Source: Burkholderiaceae bacterium
GTDB lineage: Bacteria > Pseudomonadota > Gammaproteobacteria > Burkholderiales > Rhodocyclaceae
Reading direction: 5' to 3'
Assembly: GCA_021738065.1 (NCBI GenBank)
Contig: JAIPCT010000014.1
Span: forward strand, 1 to 52,340
Length of the DNA: 52,340 nucleotides
The translations under genes and the position numbers were made by a program. Below the pieces are notes generated by a model that ran no database searches, was not told where the DNA came from, and was given only the letters and a program-made list of their open reading frames with translations. Positions 46,806-52,340 of the stretch are shown in pieces; position 1 is the stretch's first letter, and each line of letters starts with the position of its first letter.

Positions 46806-48198
46806 GGGCGGCCTCGTCGCTCAAGCGGGCCGCTACGCCGCCAATGGAACCGGCACCCATGGTGATCACCACATCGCCATCACGCGCTGCCGCCAGAATG
46901 GCTGCCGGCATCGCCGCGATATCCTCGACGAATATCGGCTCCAGCTTGCCGGCGACGCGCACGGCGCGCATCAGCGTGCGGCTGTCAGCGGCGATGATCG
47001 GCGCCTCGCCGGCGGCATAAATTTCGCCGAGCAGCAGGGCATCGAATTCGGACAGCACCCTGACGAAGTCCTCGAAGCAGTCGCGAGTGCGGGTGTAGCG
47101 ATGCGGCTGAAACGCCAGCACCAGACGGCGTCCGGGAAAGGCACCGCGTGCCGCAGCGAGGGTCGCCGCCATTTCCACCGGATGATGGCCGTAATCGTCG
47201 ACCAGGGTGAATTGGCCGCCGGCAGGACAGGCAATCTCGCCATGACGCTGAAAGCGCCGACCGACACCGCGAAACTCGCCCAGTGCCTTGATGATCGCCG
47301 TATCGCCAACGCCGACTTCCGTGGCCACGGCAATCGCGGCCAGCGCGTTCAGCACGTTGTGCCGCCCCGGCAGATTGAGCACGATAGGCAAGCGGGTGAC
47401 GCTGCCATTGGTGCGCACGCACGTGAAGCGCATGGTGCCGCCCTCGGCCACCACGTCTTCGCCACGAAAACTGGCGTCGCTGTCGATGCCGTAGGTGACG
47501 ATCTGTTTCGCCACGCGCGGAATGATCTCGCGTACGTTGGGGTCGTCGCCGCAGACGACGGCAACACCGTAGAAGGGCAGGCGATGGAGGAAATCGACGA
47601 ACGCCTGTTTCAACCTCTCGAAGTCGTGGCCGTAGGTTTCCATGTGATCGGCATCGATGTTGGTGACCACCGAGACCACGGGCGACAGAAACAGGAAGGA
47701 AGCATCGGACTCGTGGGCTTCCGCCACGAGGAATTCGCCGCTGCCCAATTGGGCGTTGACGCCGGCCGAATTCAGACGGCCGCCGATGACGAACGTCGGA
47801 TCGAGGCCCCCGGCCGCGAGACAACTGGCAACCAGGCTGGTGGTGGTGGTTTTGCCGTGCGTACCGGCAATCGCGATGCCCTGCTTGATGCGCATCAGTT
47901 CGGCCAGCATCTGCGCGCGCGGCACCACAGGCACGTGACGCTCGCGCGCCATTTGTACCTCCGGGTTGTCCTCGCGCACGGCGGTCGACACCACGACCGC
48001 GTCCGCGGTGGCGACGTTCTGCGCCTGATGGCCGATCGCGATGCGGATGCCCTGCGCCGCCAGGCGGCGAGTCGTTGCACTGTCATTGAGATCGGAGCCG
48101 CTGATCTCGAAACCCTGGTTGGCCAGCACTTCGGCAATGCCGGACATGCCGGCGCCGCCGATGCCGACGAAGTGGATGCGCTTGACTTTGTGTTTCAT
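46798..48198 (-). CDS. murC: UDP-N-acetylmuramate--L-alanine ligase
   Basis: Adds L-alanine to UDP-MurNAc. The 466-residue Mur ligase has the N-terminal [15 protein letters not shown] near 11-25, the ATP loop [14 protein letters not shown] near 112-125, and [13 protein letters not shown] near 342-354. Residues about 293-300 (EVGVGDTA) match coding repeat K in the first forward frame without obvious lengthening of the protein. A family P palindrome separates it from murG. Confidence 0.98.
   Translation of the reverse strand: MKHKVKRIHFVGIGGAGMSGIAEVLANQGFEISGSDLNDSATTRRLAAQGIRIAIGHQAQNVATADAVVVSTAVREDNPEVQMARERHVPVVPRAQMLAELMRIKQGIAIAGTHGKTTTTSLVASCLAAGGLDPTFVIGGRLNSAGVNAQLGSGEFLVAEAHESDASFLFLSPVVSVVTNIDADHMETYGHDFERLKQAFVDFLHRLPFYGVAVVCGDDPNVREIIPRVAKQIVTYGIDSDASFRGEDVVAEGGTMRFTCVRTNGSVTRLPIVLNLPGRHNVLNALAAIAVATEVGVGDTAIIKALGEFRGVGRRFQRHGEIACPAGGQFTLVDDYGHHPVEMAATLAAARGAFPGRRLVLAFQPHRYTRTRDCFEDFVRVLSEFDALLLGEIYAAGEAPIIAADSRTLMRAVRVAGKLEPIFVEDIAAMPAAILAAARDGDVVITMGAGSIGGVAARLSDEAAHD
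47296..47318 (-). repeat. Coding repeat K, copy in murC
   Basis: The minus strand reads AAGTCGGCGTTGGC then GATACGGCG, two mismatches from the core, and is translated as EVGVGDTA. The local protein length is ordinary, so a chance or converted match is possible. Confidence 0.5.
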
Positions 48199-48236
48199 GA
48201 TGAAGCCTCTATACCGGGCAAGCGAGGTGATTGATC

Positions 48237-48316
48237 ACCACGGAGGGCACGGAGCACACGGAGAGAGACAAGACAGAATTTCAGCTTTTCTCCGTGGTCT
48301 CCGTGCCCTCCGTGGT
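48237..48316. repeat. Intergenic palindrome family P, copy 5 (CGGAG type)
   Basis: The left arm begins at 48237 (ACCACGGAGGGCACGGAG and on) and the right arm is at 48290-48316 (ending CCCTCCGTGGT). They pair over 27 bases with two mismatches. It lies between murG and murC, both on the minus strand. Confidence 0.93.
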
Positions 48317-48334
48317 GGCATGTATTTCCCATTT

Positions 48335-49390
48335 TTATTTCGCCAGCTCCACGCAGGCCCGCGCCACGTCTGCCGTGGCTTCCGGTCGCGCCAGTTCGCG
48401 CGCTCTCTCGGCCATTTGCGCGAGTTGCTGGCGCGAGAGATTGCGGATCTCGGCCAGGCTCTGTGGAGTCAGTTCATCCTGCGGCAACAGGATCGCTGCT
48501 CCGGCATTGCTGAGAAAGCGCGCGTTCGCGGTTTGATGATCATCCACCGCATGCGGAAACGGCACCAGCAGACTGGCCACGCCTGCCGCCGCCAGTTCGG
48601 CCACGGTCAGCGCCCCCGAACGGCAAATCACCAGATCCGCCCAGGCGTAGGCTCCGGCCATGTCGTTGATAAATGCCACGCAATCGGCCTTCACGCCCGC
48701 CTCGGCGTAGCGCTTGGTCAGCGCGGGCAGATGCTTCTCGCCGGCCTGGTGCACCACGGCCGGCCGATCCTGTTCCGCAAGCTGCGCCAGGGCGCGGGGC
48801 AGCGCTTCATTCAGAGCCTGCGCTCCCAGGCTGCCGCCGACGACGAGAACGCGCAGCGGCCCTTCATGCCGGGTATAACGCAAAGTCGGCTCTGGCAGCA
48901 CGGCGATTTCGGGGCGCACCGGGTTGCCGACCCAGTCGCCTTTTTTCAGCACATCGGGGAATCCTGTCAACACCCGATCGGCCAGACCGGAAAGCACGCG
49001 ATTGGCCAGACCGGCCACTGAATTCTGTTCGTGCAGCACCAGCGGAATGCCCTTGAGCGAAACCATCATCGCGCCGGGAAAACTGATATAGCCGCCCATT
49101 CCCAGCACCACATCCGGCCGGATTCGCTTGAGTTCGGCCCATGCCTGGACAAATCCGCGCAGCAGATTGAACGGCAACACCAATTTGCGCACGAAACCTT
49201 TGCCGCGCAAAGCGGAAAAGCGCACCCAGGCCATTTCGTAGCCGCGCCCGGCTGTCAACTTCGCCTCCATGCCATCCGGGTTTCCCATCCAGGCGATCTT
49301 CCAGCCCTGTTCGCGCAGATGCTCGGCAACCGCCAGCCCCGGCATGATGTGCCCGCCCGTGCCGCCAGCCATGATCAGGATGGTTTTCAT
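48335..49390 (-). CDS. murG: UDP-N-acetylglucosamine--lipid I transferase MurG
   Basis: Adds GlcNAc to lipid I on the inner membrane face to form lipid II. The 351-residue GT-B enzyme has [22 protein letters not shown] near 4-25, [15 protein letters not shown] near 124-138, [18 protein letters not shown] near 178-195 and [16 protein letters not shown] near 257-272. ATG 49390 is used; the frame continues upstream through the palindrome to 49471 but that part is not family sequence. Residues about 161-169 (AVLPEPTL) are coded by coding repeat K read antisense. Confidence 0.97.
   Translation of the reverse strand: MKTILIMAGGTGGHIMPGLAVAEHLREQGWKIAWMGNPDGMEAKLTAGRGYEMAWVRFSALRGKGFVRKLVLPFNLLRGFVQAWAELKRIRPDVVLGMGGYISFPGAMMVSLKGIPLVLHEQNSVAGLANRVLSGLADRVLTGFPDVLKKGDWVGNPVRPEIAVLPEPTLRYTRHEGPLRVLVVGGSLGAQALNEALPRALAQLAEQDRPAVVHQAGEKHLPALTKRYAEAGVKADCVAFINDMAGAYAWADLVICRSGALTVAELAAAGVASLLVPFPHAVDDHQTANARFLSNAGAAILLPQDELTPQSLAEIRNLSRQQLAQMAERARELARPEATADVARACVELAK
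48882..48905 (+). repeat. Coding repeat K, copy in murG (reverse to gene)
   Basis: The plus strand reads AAAGTCGGCTCTGGC then AGCACGGCG, about three mismatches from consensus. Since murG is on the minus strand it is read antisense, giving AVLPEPTL. Confidence 0.55.
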
Positions 49391-49408
49391 TGAGCTGCAA
49401 ACCCTTGA

Positions 49409-49538
49409 ACCACGGGGAACACGGGGGGCACGGGGAAATTCAAGAACCGTGAGAGGTTTTTGCACTTGCATATCATGTGCCGGAACCGATCGCAGCTACT
49501 CCTTGGTTCTCCCCGTGCCCCCCGTGTTCCCCGTGGTT
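49409..49538. repeat. Intergenic palindrome family P, copy 6 (CGGGG type, perfect 27-bp arms)
   Basis: The left arm at 49409-49435 (ACCACGGGGAACACGGGG and on) and the right arm at 49512-49538 (ending TTCCCCGTGGT) are perfect reverse complements over 27 bases. It fills the gap between ftsW and murG, both on the minus strand. Confidence 0.97.
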
Positions 49539-49556
49539 GCGTCATGTCTTTGTTAC

Positions 49557-50720
49557 TCATACCTGCTGCCCCCGCATCAACTGCCGATTTTCCCAATCGA
49601 CGCGGAGCAGGATGCCCAGGGCCAGGCAGTTGGTGACGATGCCCGAGCCGCCGAAACTCATCAGCGGCAGGGTCAGGCCCTTGGTCGGCAACAGGCCCAT
49701 GTTCACGCCCATGTTGATGAAACCTTGCACGCCGAGCCAGATGCCGATGCCCTGGGCGACCAGTCCGGAATGCACGCGTCCCAGCACCAGTGCCTGGCGA
49801 CCGATGGCGAACGAGCGCTGCACCAGCAAGGCGAACAGCCCAACCACAAAACAGACGCCGACAAATCCCAGTTCCTCGGCAATCACGGCGAGCAGGAAGT
49901 CGGTGTGTGCCTCGGGCAGGTAGAACAGTTTTTCGACGCTGGCACCGAGGCCGACGCCGAACCATTCGCCGCGGCCAAAGGCGATCAGCGCGTGCGAGAG
50001 CTGATAGCCCTTGCCGAAGGCGTCTTGCCAGGGATCCATGAAACCGAATATGCGCTCGCGCCGATAGGGTGATACCCAGATCATGATGATGAAACTGATC
50101 ACCAGCACGACGACCAGACCGCTGAACACCCTCGCGTTGATGCCGCCCAGAAACAGAATGCCGGTCGCGATGCAGAGAATGACCACCAATGCGCCGAAAT
50201 CCGGTTCGCGCAGCAGCAGGAAGCCGACCAGCACCATGACCAGCGCCATCGGCCCGAATCCGCGCACGAAACTGCCCATGTCATGCAGCTTGCGACTGGT
50301 GTAGTCGGCCGCGTAGATGACGACAAACAGTTTCATCAACTCAGAGGGCTGGAGATTGATCGGCCCGAGCCCGATCCAGCGCTGGGCGCCATTCACGGAA
50401 CGGCCGACATGTGGAATCAGCACCACCAGCAGCAAGACAACGCCCGTCAGAAAAAGCCAGGGCGCCGCCTGCTGCCACAGGCGCAGGGGAATCTGGAAGG
50501 CCATCACGCCGGCGACCAGTCCCACTGTCAGGAATACCGCGTGACGCACCAGAAAATACGCCGATTGATTGCCGGTGAAGCGGCTGCCTTCGGCCGTCGC
50601 GATCGAGGACGAATACACCATCACCAGTCCGAGCAGCAGCAGGGCCAGGGCCGGCCAGAGCAGAAGACCGTCGAGCTCGGCGGGAGCCTGCTGCGCAGGC
50701 GCGGCGTAGGCTCGGCTCAT
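49557..50720 (-). CDS. ftsW: Peptidoglycan glycosyltransferase FtsW
   Basis: A SEDS-family lipid II polymerase of the division machinery. The 387-residue protein has ten hydrophobic segments, [20 protein letters not shown] near 113-132 with the SEDS motif, and the C-terminal [17 protein letters not shown] near 341-357. ATG 50720 overlaps the murD stop by four bases (ATGA); the frame extends to 50855 inside murD. Confidence 0.97.
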   Translation of the reverse strand: MSRAYAAPAQQAPAELDGLLLWPALALLLLGLVMVYSSSIATAEGSRFTGNQSAYFLVRHAVFLTVGLVAGVMAFQIPLRLWQQAAPWLFLTGVVLLLVVLIPHVGRSVNGAQRWIGLGPINLQPSELMKLFVVIYAADYTSRKLHDMGSFVRGFGPMALVMVLVGFLLLREPDFGALVVILCIATGILFLGGINARVFSGLVVVLVISFIIMIWVSPYRRERIFGFMDPWQDAFGKGYQLSHALIAFGRGEWFGVGLGASVEKLFYLPEAHTDFLLAVIAEELGFVGVCFVVGLFALLVQRSFAIGRQALVLGRVHSGLVAQGIGIWLGVQGFINMGVNMGLLPTKGLTLPLMSFGGSGIVTNCLALGILLRVDWENRQLMRGQQV

Positions 50721-52282
50721 GTCTGGCGCTCCAGGGCTTGCACCGCAGCGGCGAACACCTCGCCGCGATGCGGGTAGTTGCGGAACATGTCGAAACTGGC
50801 GCAGGCGGGAGAAAGCAGCACGACATCGCCCGGACGGGCCAGACGCCGCGAACACGCCACCGCATCTTCCATGCTGTCCGCGTGCTCGATGACAAGACCG
50901 GCATCACCCACGGCATGCTCGATCAACGGTCCGTCGCGACCGATCAGAACCAGCACCCGCACATGGCGCGCCATGACCGGCTTGAGAGGCGAGAAGTCCT
51001 GACCTTTGCCTTCGCCACCGGCAATAAGAATGATCTTGCGATCATTCTTATTGCCGTTCGGCGGAACTGGAGCGCCCTCCCTCCCAGCCTCCCTCCCCAA
51101 GGGAGGGAGGTGACTCTTGCGATCATTCTTATTGCCGTTCGGCGGAACTGGAGCGCCCTCCCTCTCGGCCTCCTGCTTCGCGCCCGTCATTTCGGCCAAC
51201 TGCTCGCCGATGCCGTTCAGGGCGGCCAGCGTGGCGCCGACGTTGGTGCCTTTGGAATCGTTGTACCAGATCACGCCGTCGAATTCCGCGATCCGCTCGA
51301 CGCGATGCGGCAAGCCGCGAAAACTGCGCAAGGCCGGCAGCAGTGCATTGGCATCGAAGCCGAGACTCGCGCACAAGGCCAGTGCCGCCATGGCGTTGGC
51401 GGCGTTGTGCAAGCCCGCCAGCGGCAACTCGGATACCGGCAGCAAGTAGCGCTCGCCTTGCACCAGCCACGTTTCGCCGCGATTCGGGCGCAGGCCGAAG
51501 TCCTCGCTGGCTGCCGGCGCATCCAGTCCAAAGCTGATGATGCGGTGGCCGGCCAGCGCCATGTGGCGTACATGGGGATCATCCCGATTCAGCACTTGCA
51601 CGCCGGGCGCGCCTTGCGCGGACTGGAAAATTCTGGCCTTGGCCGACGCATATTCGTCGAGCGTGATGTAGCGGTCGAGATGGTCTTCGGAAATGTTCAG
51701 CACCGTCGCCGCGGCAGGATTGAGCGTCGCCGTGGTTTCCAGTTGAAAACTGGAAAGCTCGAGCACCCACAGTTGCGGCAAGACGCCGCCATCCTGCGCC
51801 GCCATCAGCGCAGTCAGCGCCGCCGGCGAGATATTGCCGGCGACACCGACGGTCTTGCCCGTGGCGCGCAGCAAATGCCCGGTCAGCGCGGTGGTAGTGG
51901 TCTTGCCGTTGGTGCCGGTGATGGCCACGACCGGCGCCGAGGTAGTGCCGGCCGGCGCAATGCTGCGCAAGCCCTGGGCAAACAGTTCGATTTCGCCAAC
52001 CACCGGTATGCCGGCGCCACGTGCCTGCAAGACCACCATCAAACCACCCGAAAGCCCCGGCGAAAGGACCAGCAGGTCGATACCGACGAGCAAGGACTTG
52101 GCGAACTCGCCGCCTAAAAACTCGGCGCTGGCGACACGGCGGCGCAGCTCCTCCAGATTCGGCGGCGCGGCACGCGTATCGGCCACCCGTACGCGCGCAC
52201 CCTGGCGCGCGCACCACAACGCGCAAGCCAGGCCCGATTCGCCGAGGCCGAGGATGAGAACGTGTTTGCCGTTCAAATCCAT
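50717..52282 (-). CDS. murD: UDP-N-acetylmuramoylalanine--D-glutamate ligase, with large internal insertion
   Basis: Adds D-glutamate to UDP-MurNAc-L-Ala. The Mur ligase core is complete: [16 protein letters not shown] near 8-23, the ATP loop [17 protein letters not shown] near 120-136, [16 protein letters not shown] near 344-359 and [15 protein letters not shown] near 417-431. The protein is 521 residues, against 438 in E. coli. Most of the excess is at about residues 370-415, where [15 protein letters not shown] occurs twice with [11 protein letters not shown] between. That insertion lies between the conserved SKGTN region and the Rossmann strand of the C-terminal domain, an exposed linker. 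Residues 47-55 carry a coding repeat K (RRVASAEF). Confidence 0.96.
   Translation of the reverse strand: MDLNGKHVLILGLGESGLACALWCARQGARVRVADTRAAPPNLEELRRRVASAEFLGGEFAKSLLVGIDLLVLSPGLSGGLMVVLQARGAGIPVVGEIELFAQGLRSIAPAGTTSAPVVAITGTNGKTTTTALTGHLLRATGKTVGVAGNISPAALTALMAAQDGGVLPQLWVLELSSFQLETTATLNPAAATVLNISEDHLDRYITLDEYASAKARIFQSAQGAPGVQVLNRDDPHVRHMALAGHRIISFGLDAPAASEDFGLRPNRGETWLVQGERYLLPVSELPLAGLHNAANAMAALALCASLGFDANALLPALRSFRGLPHRVERIAEFDGVIWYNDSKGTNVGATLAALNGIGEQLAEMTGAKQEAEREGAPVPPNGNKNDRKSHLPPLGREAGREGAPVPPNGNKNDRKIILIAGGEGKGQDFSPLKPVMARHVRVLVLIGRDGPLIEHAVGDAGLVIEHADSMEDAVACSRRLARPGDVVLLSPACASFDMFRNYPHRGEVFAAAVQALERQT
51020..51055. repeat. Perfect 16-bp-arm hairpin inside murD
   Basis: GGCAATAAGAATGATC at 51020-51035 and GATCATTCTTATTGCC at 51040-51055 are perfect reverse complements around TTGC. 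One arm encodes the conserved ILIAG strand; the other encodes GNKND of the insertion. Confidence 0.97.
51035..51164. repeat. 49-bp direct duplicate in murD, period 81
   Basis: Positions 51035-51083 and 51116-51164 are identical over 49 bases (starting CTTGCGATCATTCTTATTG). The spacing of 81 bases is 27 codons, so both are read in the same frame as [15 protein letters not shown]. Confidence 0.96.
51081..51115. repeat. GC-rich element family B, in-frame copy inside murD
   Basis: The plus strand reads CTCCCAGCCTCCCTCCCC then AAGGGAGGGAGGTGACT, an inverted repeat. This is the same layout as the hrpA copy (CCCAGCCCCCTCCCC then GGGAGGGGGTGACT), but in the opposite orientation to the gene. It is translated as [12 protein letters not shown]. 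Confidence 0.75.
52117..52141 (+). repeat. Coding repeat K, copy in murD (reverse to gene)
   Basis: The plus strand carries CTCGGCGCTGGCGACACGGC, one mismatch from the core, preceded by AAAA. murD reads it antisense as RRVASAEF, the same reading as in ArgJ (RRVTSAV). Confidence 0.7.
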
Positions 52283-52288
52283 TCTTCC

Positions 52289-52340
52289 ACCACGGCGACA
52301 CGGCGACACGGCGAATGCAGTCGCACAGCCTTACGCCGTG
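52289..52340. repeat. Intergenic palindrome family P, copy 7 (CGGCG type), cut by window end
   Basis: The left arm is at 52289-52313 (ACCACGGCGACACGGCGACA and on). A CGCCGTG at 52334-52340 is the start of the right arm, which continues beyond the window. It lies directly upstream of murD. Confidence 0.85.

Overview
This 52.3 kb window is GC-rich chromosomal DNA from a betaproteobacterium, most likely a member of the Rhodocyclales or a close relative. That placement is inferred from protein similarity and from two gene neighbourhoods: glnE next to yhdP-nitrilase-tldD, and a dcw cell-wall/division cluster running murD-ftsW-murG-murC-murB-ddlB-ftsQ-ftsA-ftsZ-lpxC, followed by a DciA-type gene, an M23 peptidase gene and secA. 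I see no rRNA, tRNA, prophage or CRISPR array. The content is mainly housekeeping with a short accessory stretch at about 22.5-26.9 kb.

Layout. At 0.2-10 kb on the minus strand are an aminotransferase, an FKBP isomerase, a PAS-GGDEF-EAL signalling protein, a 3-hydroxyisobutyrate dehydrogenase-type reductase, a DUF4202 protein, argJ and glnE. At 10.1-16.6 kb on the plus strand are yhdP, a nitrilase-family amidase and tldD. At 16.9-22.6 kb (minus) are a CinA/MoaB-type protein, an EI24 membrane protein and hrpA. At 22.6-26.9 kb lies the accessory stretch: a GNAT/DUF1778 toxin-antitoxin pair, a 15-bp tandem array, a hydrolase-TetR pair bracketed by inverted copies of a short motif, and a VapBC-type pair sitting between two copies of the crcB 3' end. 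At 26.9-34.3 kb are crcB, glnS-pyrF, a small lipoprotein, a MocR regulator divergent from a DUF2917 gene, a DUF3617 gene and fbp. At 34.3-38.9 kb (minus) secA is followed by mtnA and a class II aldolase, a pair suggesting salvage of methylthioadenosine or 5-deoxyadenosine by-products. From 38.9 kb to the end come the M23 peptidase, dciA-like, lpxC and division/peptidoglycan genes, packed with start-stop overlaps.

The unusual part is the repeat content. (1) A short element with core GTCGGCGCTGGYGACACGG occurs about a dozen times, essentially always inside conserved genes (reductase, argJ twice, hrpA twice, glnS, pyrF, DUF2917, mtnA, murC, murG, murD). It is read in at least four different frames or orientations and never breaks the gene. 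(2) A second family consists of long inverted repeats with arms built from 8-9 bp units of the type CCACGGCGA or CCACAGAGA. It occurs eight times, only between genes transcribed in the same direction, and the two arms match each other within a copy while the unit changes from copy to copy. (3) A GC-rich element of the form CCCAGCCyCCTCCCC + GGGAGG occurs once between genes and twice as in-frame insertions, in HrpA and MurD. MurD also carries a 49-bp direct duplication and a perfect 16-bp-arm hairpin in its coding region. Together these look like small palindromic elements that this lineage accepts inside essential proteins, comparable in principle to the Rickettsia palindromic elements. This is the most promising candidate for something undescribed here.
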